Positions 28,110 to 36,719 of a stretch of 64,000 bases of DNA are shown one piece after another (within the stretch, counting starts at the first letter, position 1; every line of letters begins with the position of its first letter). The stretch comes from Variovorax sp. N23 (GTDB lineage: Bacteria > Pseudomonadota > Gammaproteobacteria > Burkholderiales > Burkholderiaceae_C), in the NCBI RefSeq assembly GCF_025486315.1, contig NZ_JAOOPY010000013.1, positions 62,001-126,000 of the forward strand, in the 5' to 3' direction. Under the pieces are notes generated by a model. It was not told the origin of the DNA, made no database searches, and worked only from the letters and a program-made list of their open reading frames with translations. A program made the translations under genes and the position numbers.

Positions 28110-29076
28110 GGCCCGCGGGCGCGGCAGCGGCGAGCTGCTGCATCAGCACGGTTTCTTCCGCCCGCAGTTGCGCATCGAGTGCCAACAGCAGCTCGATGAA
28201 CGCCCCCTCGGGCGCCGAGCGGCTGCGTCCGCGCAGGCGCGCGATGCCGAACTGCCCCACGCTGCCCAGGTCGAGGCCCGCGATGGCCTTCAACTCGCCG
28301 CTGCGCAACTGCGCCGCCACCATGAAGGCCGGCATCATCGAGATTGCGTCGGACTGCAGCAGCACGTCCTTGAGCACCGCGGCGCTGTCGCAGACGATGC
28401 GCAGCGGCTGGGCACTCCCGGCCTGCGGGCGGGCCGCCGGCGGCAAGGCTTGCGCCAGGCGCTGCTGCAGCGCCTGCGGCATTTGCGGCCCGGCCCAGGG
28501 GTAGGCCAGCAACTCGGCCAGCGTGGGCGTTGCGAGCGCCGTCAGCGGATGGCCGGCGCGGCACACCGTCAGCGGCGGATGCGGCTTCAACGCCGTGACC
28601 TCGATGGCATCGAGCCCCTGCACCTGGCTCAGCTCGGCCAGCATGAGGTCGATGTCGCGTGCGCGCAGGCGCTCGGGGAGCTCCTGCCAGGGCGCGATCA
28701 CGATCTCCACGCGCACTTGTGGGTGCTGTCGACTCAACCGGCCCACGGCAGGCCCGACCAGCGAGGCGCCCGCAAAAGGCCCGGCGCCGATGCGCAAGGC
28801 GCCCAGCTCGGCACCCTTGGCCAACTGCACGTCGCGCACCATCTCCTGCGCGGCCAGCGCCCAGTCGCGTGCGTAGTCCAGCAGCAAATGGCCGATGGCC
28901 GTAGCCGTGACCTCGCCGCGGCCCCGGTCGAACAGCTGCGCGTCGAGCGAGGCTTCGAGCGCCTGGATGCTGCGCGTCAGCGCGGGCTGCGTGAGGTGCA
29001 GCGCGTCGGCCGCGCGCGCGTAGTTGCGGTGTTCGGCCAGGGCGAGCAAGTGACGGAGGTGCCGGGTTTCGATCAC
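28051..29076 (-). CDS. LysR-family regulator, SdsB-like by context
   Basis: 341 residues. HTH: LRHLLALAEHRNYARAADAL, then HLTQPALTRSIQALEA; effector domain from about 95. An Arg/Lys-rich tail (ARRKSRRSA) closes the protein, and its 3' end reads over the dioxygenase fragment. It is divergent from the alkylsulfatase operon with a near-ideal palindrome 11 bp before its start. In Pseudomonas, SdsB is a LysR activator divergent from SdsA alkylsulfatase; the arrangement here is analogous, by inference. Confidence 0.9.
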   Translation of the reverse strand: MIETRHLRHLLALAEHRNYARAADALHLTQPALTRSIQALEASLDAQLFDRGRGEVTATAIGHLLLDYARDWALAAQEMVRDVQLAKGAELGALRIGAGPFAGASLVGPAVGRLSRQHPQVRVEIVIAPWQELPERLRARDIDLMLAELSQVQGLDAIEVTALKPHPPLTVCRAGHPLTALATPTLAELLAYPWAGPQMPQALQQRLAQALPPAARPQAGSAQPLRIVCDSAAVLKDVLLQSDAISMMPAFMVAAQLRSGELKAIAGLDLGSVGQFGIARLRGRSRSAPEGAFIELLLALDAQLRAEETVLMQQLAAAAPAGLSPARRKSRRSATAGKPAS

Positions 29077-29086
29077 GATGCGCGTC

Positions 29087-29105
29087 AGTCATCAAAATGA
29101 TGACT
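29087..29105. promoter_or_regulatory. LysR operator candidate, AGTCATCA-AAA-TGATGACT
   Basis: Perfect 8-bp inverted repeat with a 3-bp centre in the 105-bp gap between the LysR and alkylsulfatase genes. It contains ATCAT-N5-ATGAT-like symmetry and a T-N11-A core, so it fits a LysR recognition site. Confidence 0.65.
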
Positions 29106-29181
29106 CTCATGCATTTGACTTCCAGTCGTGTTCTCGAAACCATGCGGGGCGCTACCCATAACGAACAAGGAAGAGACAAAC

Positions 29182-31164
29182 ATGGCATCCCTCAAGACCG
29201 CATGGGTCCTGCTCGCATCGCTCGCGGGCGCGGCCTGCAGCACGCCGCCCGCCACGCCTGCGGCCACGGCCGCTCCCGGCGTCGGCATCGGCGCATCACC
29301 CACCACGCAGTCCCGGCAGGCGGCCGTCGCACGCGACTACGCGCTCGATGGCGCGGCCCGCCACGAGGACGCGCGCCGCGGCTTCATCGCCGCGCCCACG
29401 GGCCAGGTACGCGCCGCCGACGGGCGCGTGGTCTGGGACTTCGACGCCTTCCAGTTCGTGCGCGGTGCCGCGCCGGCCACCGTCAATCCCAGCCTGTGGG
29501 GGCAGGCCATCCTGAACAACCACATCGGCCTCTTCAAGGTGACGGAGGGCATCTGGCAGCTGCGCGGCTTCGACCTGGCCAACCTCACGCTGATCGAGGG
29601 CCGCACCGGCTGGATCGTGGTGGACACACTCACGTCGCGCGAAACCGCCGAGGCGGCGATGGCCTTCGCGCGCCAGCACCTGGGGAACAAGCCGGTGTCG
29701 GCGGTGGTGTTCACCCACAGCCATGTCGACCACTTCGGCGGTGCGCTCGGCGTGCTGCCGGCCGACGAGGCCAGGGCGCGGCAGGTGCAGGTGGTGGCGC
29801 CGGCCGGATTCATGGAAGAAGCGACCAGCGAGAACCTGCTGGTCGGCACGGCGATGGCGCGGCGCGCGGGCTACATGTACGGCAACCTGCTGCCGCGAAG
29901 CGCCACCGGCGCGGTCGACACGGGGCTGGGCAAGGCGGTGTCGTTCGGCCGCATCGGCATCCTGCCGCCCACACTGCTGATCGACAAGCCGATGCAGGAG
30001 GTCACGCTCGACGGCGTGCGCTTCGTCTTCCACAACGTGCCGGGCGCGGAGGCGCCGGCCGAGCTGATCTTCGCGGTGCCCGAGAAGCGCGCCTTCGGCG
30101 GTGCCGAAATGGTGTCGCACACCCTGCACAACCTCTACACATTGCGCGGCGCCAAGGTGCGCGACGCGATGGGCTGGGCGACCCACATCGACCAGGCGCT
30201 GGAGTACGTCAAGGACGCCGACGTGATCTTCAACCAGCACCACTGGCCGGTGTGGGGGCAGGAGAACATCCAGGCCTTCATGAAAGCGCAGCGCGACGCC
30301 TACCGCTTCATCCACGACCAGACGGTGCGCCACATCAACGCCGGCCTCACCGCACCGGAAATCGCCGAGGTTCTGCGCTTCCCGAAGTCGCTCGACCAGC
30401 AACTGAGCGTGCACGGCTACTACGGCACCGTGAAGCACAACGTGCGTGCGGTCTACCAGTACTACATCGGCTGGTTCGATGCGAACCCGGTCAACCTCGA
30501 CCCGGTGCCGCCGGTGGAGGCCGCGAAGCGCTACGTGCAACTGGTCGGCGGTGCCGACAGGGCCATCGCCGCCGCGCAGGAGGCGCACGACCGCGGCGAA
30601 GACCGCTGGGCCGCCGAGGTGCTCAAGCATGTGGTGCTGGCCGACGCCGGCAACCAGCGCGCCCGCGAGTTGCAGGCCCGCAGCTTCGAGCAGATGGGTT
30701 ACCAGGCCGAGTCGGCGCCGTGGCGCAACTTCTACCTGAGCGGCGCGCAGGAACTGCGCAACGGCCCGCCGAAGGACGGCGTCACGCGCACCGCGTTGCT
30801 CGACATGCTGCAGCACACGCCCACCGCACGCTTCCTCGAAGCCATGGCCGCCGGCCTCAACGGCCCGAAGGCCGACGGCGTGAACCTGCGCATCAACCTC
30901 GTGCTGCCCGACAGCAACGAACGCTTCGGCCTGTGGATCGAGAACGCAGTGCTGCACCACCGGCCCGGCGCGCTCGAAGGACCGGTCGACACCACGCTCA
31001 CCATGAGCAAGCCCTTCTTCCTGCGCCTGGTCACGGGGCAGGCCGGCGCCGCCGAACTGCTGACCTCGAAAGAGACGCGCATCGACGGCAGCGTGCTCGC
31101 GCTGCGCAGTTTCTTCGGCCTCATCGATCGGGCGCCGGGCACCTTTCCCATCGTCACCCGCTGA
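29182..31164 (+). CDS. Metallo-beta-lactamase-fold alkyl sulfatase (SdsA/BDS1 family)
   Basis: 660 residues. The zinc motif HSHVDH lies at 179-184 (His179, His181, Asp183, His184). Further family marks are FNQHHWPVWGQENIQAFMKA and the region ending YYIGWFDANPVNLDP; the last ~130 residues look like the SCP2-like C-terminal domain. The N-terminus TAWVLLASLAGAACSTPP is an export or lipoprotein-like signal ending in Cys. Start chosen after AAGGAAGAGA. It hydrolyses alkyl sulfates such as SDS to alcohol and sulfate, probably in the periplasm. One base separates it from the GMC gene. Confidence 0.93.
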   Translation: MASLKTAWVLLASLAGAACSTPPATPAATAAPGVGIGASPTTQSRQAAVARDYALDGAARHEDARRGFIAAPTGQVRAADGRVVWDFDAFQFVRGAAPATVNPSLWGQAILNNHIGLFKVTEGIWQLRGFDLANLTLIEGRTGWIVVDTLTSRETAEAAMAFARQHLGNKPVSAVVFTHSHVDHFGGALGVLPADEARARQVQVVAPAGFMEEATSENLLVGTAMARRAGYMYGNLLPRSATGAVDTGLGKAVSFGRIGILPPTLLIDKPMQEVTLDGVRFVFHNVPGAEAPAELIFAVPEKRAFGGAEMVSHTLHNLYTLRGAKVRDAMGWATHIDQALEYVKDADVIFNQHHWPVWGQENIQAFMKAQRDAYRFIHDQTVRHINAGLTAPEIAEVLRFPKSLDQQLSVHGYYGTVKHNVRAVYQYYIGWFDANPVNLDPVPPVEAAKRYVQLVGGADRAIAAAQEAHDRGEDRWAAEVLKHVVLADAGNQRARELQARSFEQMGYQAESAPWRNFYLSGAQELRNGPPKDGVTRTALLDMLQHTPTARFLEAMAAGLNGPKADGVNLRINLVLPDSNERFGLWIENAVLHHRPGALEGPVDTTLTMSKPFFLRLVTGQAGAAELLTSKETRIDGSVLALRSFFGLIDRAPGTFPIVTR

Positions 31165-31165
31165 C

Positions 31166-32773
31166 ATGGACACGCCAACCTACGACGTCGACTGGATCGT
31201 CGTCGGCTCGGGCTTCGGCGGCAGCGTGGCGGCGCTGCGGCTGGCGCAAAAAGGCTACCGCGTGCAGGTGCTGGAGGCCGGGCGGCGCTTTCACGACGAG
31301 GACTTCGCGGTCAATGGCTGGGACGCGCGCAACACCTTCTGGGCGCCGCGCATCGGGCTGACGGGGCCGTCGCGCATCTCGGTCTTCAAGGACATCTTCA
31401 TTGCCAGCGGCGCCGGCGTGGGCGGCGGCAGCCTGGTCTACGCCAACACACTGTACCGGGCCAAGCCCGAGTTCTTCGCGCACGAGAGCTGGGCCGGCCT
31501 GGCCGACTGGGCGCGCGAGTTGGCGCCGCACTACGACACCGCCGAGCGCATGCTGGGCGTGCAGACCGTGCCCTGGGACAGCGCCGGCCAGCAACTGCTG
31601 CGCGAGATGGGTGCGCACTTCGGTGTGGCCGACACCTTTCGCCGAACGCCCTGCGCCGTGTTCTTCGGCGAAGAGGGCGTCACCGTGCCCGACCCCTACT
31701 TCGACGGCGAAGGCCCGACGCGCACCGGCTGCACGCGCTGCGGCGGCTGCACGATGGGTTGTCGCGTCGGCGCCAAGAACACCCTCGTCAAGAACTACCT
31801 CTGGTTCGCCGAACGCGCGGGTGCCCAGGTCCAGGCCGAGACCGAGGTCATCGACATCCGGCCGCTCGACGGCGGGGAGGGCGTCACGGGTTACGCGGTG
31901 CATCTGCGGCGCTCGACCGGGGGCGGCGTGCGCGCGGTGTCGGTGTTGCGCGCGCGCGGCGTGGTGGTGGCCGCGGGCGCGCTGGGCAGCAACCAGCTGC
32001 TCGCGCAATGCCGGCTGATCGGCGGCCTGCCCCAACTTAGCGCGCGGCTCGGGCAGAAGGTGCGCACCAACAGCGAATCGATCCTCGCCGTCACACTGCC
32101 CGACGACAGCCGTCCTGTGCACCGCGACGTGTCGATCAGCGCCAGCATCCACGTCAGCGCCGACACCCACATCGAGTTCGTCACCTACGGCGAGAAGGGC
32201 GATGTGCTCAGGCTCTTCCACACGCTCTTGACCGGCGACGGCACGCGGCTGACGCGGCCGCTCAAGCTGCTGGGGCAGGTGCTGCGCCATCCATGGCGCT
32301 TCGTGCGCTCGCTGTCGCCGCGCTTCTGGGGCCGGCGCACCGTGCTGCTGCTGGTGATGCAGTCGCTGGACAACGCGATGTCCTTCGTGGCGTGCAAGAA
32401 CCGGCGCGGGCAGGTCACGCTGCAGACGCGTCAGGACCCCGACAAGCCCAATCCCACCTTCATCGCCGAAGGCTTCGAAGCCGCCAAGTGGCTGGCCGCG
32501 CACACCGGCGGTGTGGCGCAGAGCACCACGACCGAGGCGTTGCTCAACATCCCGACCACGGCGCACATCCTCGGCGGCGCCGTGATCGGACGCGATGCCG
32601 ATGCTGGCGTGGTCGACGGCGATGGCCGGGCCTTCGGCTACCGCAACCTGCTGGTGTGCGACGGCTCGATCATGCCGGCCAACCCGGGCGTCAATCCGAG
32701 CCTGACCATCGTCGCGCTGGCCGAGCGCATCATGGCGGCCGTGCCGGCGAACGCGGCATCGCCTTCCGCCTGA
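31166..32773 (+). CDS. GMC-family FAD-dependent oxidoreductase (alcohol oxidase/dehydrogenase-like)
   Basis: 535 residues. The FAD motif GSGFGG is at 14-19. The C-terminal GMC block is present: PTTAHILGGAVIG, LLVCDGSIMPANPGVNPSLT. An unusual cysteine cluster CTRCGGCTMGC lies at about 190-200, as in cholesterol-oxidase-like members. It likely oxidises the alcohol released by the upstream sulfatase to an aldehyde; substrate is inferred from context. Starts 1 bp after the sulfatase gene, so translation is probably coupled. Confidence 0.87.
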   Translation: MDTPTYDVDWIVVGSGFGGSVAALRLAQKGYRVQVLEAGRRFHDEDFAVNGWDARNTFWAPRIGLTGPSRISVFKDIFIASGAGVGGGSLVYANTLYRAKPEFFAHESWAGLADWARELAPHYDTAERMLGVQTVPWDSAGQQLLREMGAHFGVADTFRRTPCAVFFGEEGVTVPDPYFDGEGPTRTGCTRCGGCTMGCRVGAKNTLVKNYLWFAERAGAQVQAETEVIDIRPLDGGEGVTGYAVHLRRSTGGGVRAVSVLRARGVVVAAGALGSNQLLAQCRLIGGLPQLSARLGQKVRTNSESILAVTLPDDSRPVHRDVSISASIHVSADTHIEFVTYGEKGDVLRLFHTLLTGDGTRLTRPLKLLGQVLRHPWRFVRSLSPRFWGRRTVLLLVMQSLDNAMSFVACKNRRGQVTLQTRQDPDKPNPTFIAEGFEAAKWLAAHTGGVAQSTTTEALLNIPTTAHILGGAVIGRDADAGVVDGDGRAFGYRNLLVCDGSIMPANPGVNPSLTIVALAERIMAAVPANAASPSA

Positions 32774-32786
32774 TTCACTTCATCTC

Positions 32787-34193
32787 ATGACCCTGTCGCT
32801 CCAACCCCTGTTCGATGCGCAACGCGCCGCGTCCCGCGTGCATGCCGAGGTGCCACTGGCGCTGCGCCGCGACCGGCTGCAGCGCATGCGGCGCCTGCTC
32901 GAACGCGACGGCGCCGCGCTGGCGGCTGCGGTCAACGCGGACTTCGGCAACCGCTCGGCGCAGCTTACCGAAGTGGCCGACCTGATGGTGCTGCGCGCGA
33001 CGATCTCCGATGCGCTGCGCCATCTGGCGCGCTGGTCGCGTCCACAGCGCGTGCGCACGCCGCTCTACCTGCTGCCGGCGCGCGGCTGGGTGCAGCGCCA
33101 GCCGCTGGGCGTGGTGGGCGTGATCTCGCCGTGGAACTACCCGCTGCAGCTGTCGCTCGGCCCTGCGGCCACCGCGCTGGCGGCGGGCAACCGCGTGATG
33201 CTCAAGCCCAGCGAACTCACGCCGCGCACCTCGGCGCTGCTGGCCGCGTGCGTGGCGCGCGACTTCGCGGCCGACGAGTTCTGCGTAGTCAATGGCGATG
33301 CCGAGCTTGCCGCCACGTTCTCGAGCCTGCCCTTCGACCATCTGTTCTTCACCGGCTCGACCAGCGTGGGACGCAAGGTAGCCGCAGCGGCTGCGGCCAA
33401 CCTGACCCCGACCACGCTCGAACTGGGCGGCAAGTCACCCTGCATCCTTGACGCTTCATGTCGCGTCGAGGACGCGGCCGCGAAGATCGCGCACGGCAAG
33501 TTGCTCAACGCCGGTCAGACCTGCATCGCGCCCGACTACGTGCTGTTGCCGCCCACGATGGAAGGGGCATTTGTTCAGGCCTTCACGCAGGCCGCCAACC
33601 GCTTGTTCCCCCGCTTCGACGGCAACCCCGACTACGCCGCGCTCGTGGGCGAGCGCCATGCGGCGCGCCTCGATGCGCTGGTGGCCGATGCGCAAGCCCA
33701 GGGCGCGCGCGTGCATGCGGTGGCTCCGCCGCCATCCAGCGACAGCGGCACACGCCAGATGGTGCCGCGCTTGGTGCTAGGCGCCACGGCCGACATGGCG
33801 CTGATGCAACAGGAGATCTTCGGCCCCGTGCTGCCCGTCATCGCCTGCGAATCCACCCTCGAGGCCATCGCCTTCATCAACGCCCGCCAGCGTCCGCTGG
33901 CGCTCTACTGGTTCGGCGACGACACCGCGCAGCGCGATGCCGTGCTACAGGGCACCGTGAGCGGCGGCGTGACGGTGAACGACACGCTCATGCACATCGC
34001 GCACGAGGGCCTGCCCTTCGGCGGCGTGGGCGAAAGCGGCTGGGGCGCGTCGCACGGCGAAACGGGCTTCCTGCGCTTCACGCACGAAAAGGCGGTGTTC
34101 GCCCAGTCGAGATGGGCTGGCGGCAAGCTGCTGTATCCGCCCTACGGCCCGCGCTTCGACCGGATGATGGGGATGCTGCGTCGCCTGGTGTAG
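32787..34193 (+). CDS. Aldehyde dehydrogenase (coniferyl/fatty aldehyde type)
   Basis: 468 residues, short-form ALDH lacking the first ~30 residues of the larger class. Catalytic Cys246 lies in NAGQTCIAPDY and the general-base Glu212 in LELGGKSPC. GVVGVISPWNYPLQLSLGPA and the oxyanion Asn region fit. It resembles coniferyl aldehyde dehydrogenase CalB and class 3 fatty aldehyde dehydrogenases. It probably oxidises the aldehyde from the GMC enzyme to a fatty acid. 13 bp follow the GMC gene. Confidence 0.9.
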   Translation: MTLSLQPLFDAQRAASRVHAEVPLALRRDRLQRMRRLLERDGAALAAAVNADFGNRSAQLTEVADLMVLRATISDALRHLARWSRPQRVRTPLYLLPARGWVQRQPLGVVGVISPWNYPLQLSLGPAATALAAGNRVMLKPSELTPRTSALLAACVARDFAADEFCVVNGDAELAATFSSLPFDHLFFTGSTSVGRKVAAAAAANLTPTTLELGGKSPCILDASCRVEDAAAKIAHGKLLNAGQTCIAPDYVLLPPTMEGAFVQAFTQAANRLFPRFDGNPDYAALVGERHAARLDALVADAQAQGARVHAVAPPPSSDSGTRQMVPRLVLGATADMALMQQEIFGPVLPVIACESTLEAIAFINARQRPLALYWFGDDTAQRDAVLQGTVSGGVTVNDTLMHIAHEGLPFGGVGESGWGASHGETGFLRFTHEKAVFAQSRWAGGKLLYPPYGPRFDRMMGMLRRLV

Positions 34194-34211
34194 CGCGCGC
34201 CGCGCGGCCTT

Positions 34212-34277
34212 CAGAGCGGATGCTCGGTGTAGAAGCGCCCGCCGTGGAAGAGCAGCGGCGACGCGCCGGGCGCTAGA
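34212..34277 (-). pseudogene. Possible C-terminal coding remnant
   Basis: Reading on the minus strand, 21 codons spell LAPGASPLLFHGGRFYTEHPL and then a stop at 34212. It has the look of a protein C-terminus, but no gene precedes it. I cannot name the family. It sits in the 275-bp gap between convergent genes; the rest of that gap shows only a palindrome at 34391-34407. Confidence 0.35.
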
Positions 34278-34390
34278 GAAGGGGCGACGGGAGCCGAACT
34301 GATTCAGCAGTTCACACGCCACGCCAACACAGGCTTCGCTCACCGCTGTGCAGCGGCTGGCGCACGTTAGAGCGCCGCATTGATCGACTC

Positions 34391-34407
34391 CTGCCGTAGT
34401 ACGGCAG
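34391..34407. repeat. 17-bp palindrome CTGCCGTA-G-TACGGCAG
   Basis: Perfect inverted repeat with a single central base, between the convergent ALDH and VOC genes. The one-base centre makes an RNA hairpin terminator unlikely; a protein-binding site or a scar of rearrangement is possible. Confidence 0.45.
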
Positions 34408-34468
34408 GTGATGGGCGCGGGCGTGTAGGACGCCATCGAGGAGGGCACCCACCAGAACAAGACCCACG

Positions 34469-35170
34469 TCAGTCGATCAAAACCGGCGGCCGGCGGATGT
34501 CGACCGTGCCGCGGTCGGTATCGACGCCCATGCCGTAGAGGCCGGGGCTGCCGCCGTTGTACCGAACGTCGAAGGGGAAGTCGGCGGGGGTGCCGACATC
34601 GCCCAGCCACGCGGCCAGGTCCGACCGGCTGCCGCCGATCTCGATCCATGCCAAGCCCTTTGGGGTCACGCTGCCCGAGCCGGGCACGACCGGCAGGCTG
34701 GCCGCATGCGCGCCGCCGCCCGGCTTGAAGTACATGTTCGGCATGCCGGTCGGCCAAGTCGTGGTGGCGCTGGGTGCCTGCAGCGCGAAGCCGCGCGAGC
34801 CGTCCATCATCTGGCGGCCCAGTTCGCGGCCGGTGGTGTTCGGGTCGACCGTGGTGCCGTGGTGCGCGGCGAAGGCCTCCAGCTCCTCGAGCGTGTCGCA
34901 ACGAAGGCACCAGCCGACGAAGCGGTCGCCGTCGCGCGTCTGGCGCTCCATGAAGACGGCGAGCGGCTGGCCCTGGCGCACCGGGCGCTGGTCGACCAGG
35001 CCCTCGACCTCGATGTAGATGTCGGGCGCGAGCGGCACCACGCGGTGGCCCAGGCCGTAGTGCGGGAAGAAGCCGCCGTCGTAGTTGCCCAGGCCGGTTT
35101 CCTGGCTCAGGCGGAAGGTGGACTCGTAGACATTGGGGCCGGCCATGCAGACGTGATCGAAGTGAATCAT
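34469..35170 (-). CDS. VOC-family (Glyoxalase_3-like) protein
   Basis: 233 residues. MIHFDHVCMAGPNVYESTFR and YGLGHRVVPLAPDIYIEVEG fit the start of a glyoxalase-like VOC domain, here about twice the length of a single domain. Catalysed reaction unknown. It follows the ACS-type MFS gene by 46 bp on the same strand, so transporter and enzyme are probably co-transcribed. A damaged partial copy of this gene and its 3' flank is at 18334-18590. Confidence 0.85.
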   Translation of the reverse strand: MIHFDHVCMAGPNVYESTFRLSQETGLGNYDGGFFPHYGLGHRVVPLAPDIYIEVEGLVDQRPVRQGQPLAVFMERQTRDGDRFVGWCLRCDTLEELEAFAAHHGTTVDPNTTGRELGRQMMDGSRGFALQAPSATTTWPTGMPNMYFKPGGGAHAASLPVVPGSGSVTPKGLAWIEIGGSRSDLAAWLGDVGTPADFPFDVRYNGGSPGLYGMGVDTDRGTVDIRRPPVLID

Positions 35171-35216
35171 CGGAATCGCTTTGGTGTGGGAGGGTGGAGA
35201 GGAGGGCGGCCGTCGC

Positions 35217-36560
35217 TCAGTGTGCGACCGCGTCGTGCGCGCCGGGCGTTGCGTCGGGGCGCCGCAGCAGTTGCTTCTGCTGCATCAGGCGGCTGGCGAG
35301 GAACACGAAGACGGCGCCGCACAGGGCGGCACCCGCGAGGAACATCAGGCCGGCGTCATAGGAGCCGGTGCGGTCTTTCAGCAGGCCGATGAGGTAGGGG
35401 CTGAACATCGAGCCGACGATGCCGAAGCAGTTGACGTAGGCGAAGACCACGGCCGCGGTCTTGCCGCGCACGCCGATGCCGGTGAGCTGCCAGATGCAGA
35501 TCGGGCCACTCACGAGGCCGGCCGTCAGCAGCGCCAGCCCGGCAATCGACGCATACAGGCTGTGCACCGACAGCAGGACGCCGATGCCCACCGCCGCAGT
35601 GACGAAGGACGCGATGGCGTGCCACACGCGCTCCTGGGTCTTGTCCGAATGCGCGACCCAGAACCAGTACATCACCATGCCGAAGATGCTGGGGATGGCC
35701 GACAGCAGGCCGACCTGGATGGTCGAGAGCGCGGTGCCGAAGAGGCGGCCGAACTCCTGCACGATCTGCGGCGTGAAGATGAGGCTGGCGTAGAAGCCCA
35801 TCTGTGCCGTGGCGTAGGCGAGCGACAGCAGGATCAGGTGCGGCTGCGTGAGCGTGCTGCGCAGTGGTGGTTCGGCACCGGCTTGCGCGGCGGTGTCGTC
35901 GGCATCGCGCGCCGCGATGATCAGTTGCTGCTCGGTCGGCGTGAGCCAATCGGCCTCTTCCGGTTTCGAGGTGAGGTAGCGGATCGAATAGCAGCCCAGC
36001 AGCACCGGCAGCAGGCCTTCGACGAACAGCATGATCCGCCATCCCGCGAAGCCGAAGAGTCCGTCGGCATATTGAACGATGGCCGCCGACATCGGCGTGC
36101 CGACGATCACGGCCCAGGGCAGCACGGCGATGACCAGCATGCGCCCGCGCAGGTTCGGCGGAAACCACAGCGCCAGGCAATAGATGAGCCCGGGGAACAG
36201 GCCGGCCTCGGCGATGCCCAGCAGCATGCGGATGGCGATGAGCTGCGTGCCGTTCTGGACGAAGGCGGTGCATGCCGAGATCAGGCCCCAGGTGACCATG
36301 ATGCGGGTGAGCCAGACACGCGCGCCCACGCGGTGCAGGACGATGTTGCTCGGGATCTCCATCAGCAGGTAGCCCACGAAGAAGAGCCCCGCGGCCAGCC
36401 CGAAGACCTGCTGCGTGATGCCGAGGTCGGCGTTCATCCGCAGCGCCGCGGTGCCGATGTTGATGCGATCGAGATACGCCATGGTGTACATGAGCATCAG
36501 GATCGGGATCAGGCGCCGGATCACCTTGCGCTGTGCGACGTGGAGGGGACTGGTGGACAT
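35217..36560 (-). CDS. MFS transporter, anion:cation symporter (ACS) type
   Basis: 447 residues, 12 hydrophobic segments. LMYTMAYLDRINIGTAAL and FFVGYLLMEIPSNIVLHRVG are strongly typical of ACS importers of organic anions (phthalate, tartrate, hexuronate and others). I start at MSTSPLHVAQRK; an upstream ATG at 36659 would add 33 polar residues and overrun the conserved promoter repeat. Likely imports the substrate of the downstream VOC enzyme. The divergent LysR at 36720 is the probable regulator. Confidence 0.9.
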   Translation of the reverse strand: MSTSPLHVAQRKVIRRLIPILMLMYTMAYLDRINIGTAALRMNADLGITQQVFGLAAGLFFVGYLLMEIPSNIVLHRVGARVWLTRIMVTWGLISACTAFVQNGTQLIAIRMLLGIAEAGLFPGLIYCLALWFPPNLRGRMLVIAVLPWAVIVGTPMSAAIVQYADGLFGFAGWRIMLFVEGLLPVLLGCYSIRYLTSKPEEADWLTPTEQQLIIAARDADDTAAQAGAEPPLRSTLTQPHLILLSLAYATAQMGFYASLIFTPQIVQEFGRLFGTALSTIQVGLLSAIPSIFGMVMYWFWVAHSDKTQERVWHAIASFVTAAVGIGVLLSVHSLYASIAGLALLTAGLVSGPICIWQLTGIGVRGKTAAVVFAYVNCFGIVGSMFSPYLIGLLKDRTGSYDAGLMFLAGAALCGAVFVFLASRLMQQKQLLRRPDATPGAHDAVAH

Positions 36561-36634
36561 GAGGGGCGATGGTTGGTTGGCTTCAGCGACCGAGATTGCG
36601 GGCGACTGAGTCAGATGATCGTGACGGTTTGATG

Positions 36635-36654
36635 GACGGGAAAGGACAATATTT
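36635..36654 (-). promoter_or_regulatory. 20-bp promoter repeat upstream of the MFS gene
   Basis: Exact copy of the 20-bp sequence at 56695-56714. Read toward the MFS gene it is AAATATTGTCCTTTCCCGTC, about 75 bp before its start; CGTCAC follows at a similar distance in both copies. Most likely an RNA polymerase or regulator site. Confidence 0.6.
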
Positions 36655-36719
36655 CTCATGACTTGTGACCCATTAGGTCCCAGTCCTTAGAATCGCTCAG
36701 ACCCTGCCGAGGAGCCCGC

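Noticed and set aside
35217..36659. Longer start of the ACS-type MFS at 36659
   Set aside because: It would put the conserved 20-bp promoter repeat inside the coding region and add an unusual polar extension; 36560 gives the normal family N-terminus.
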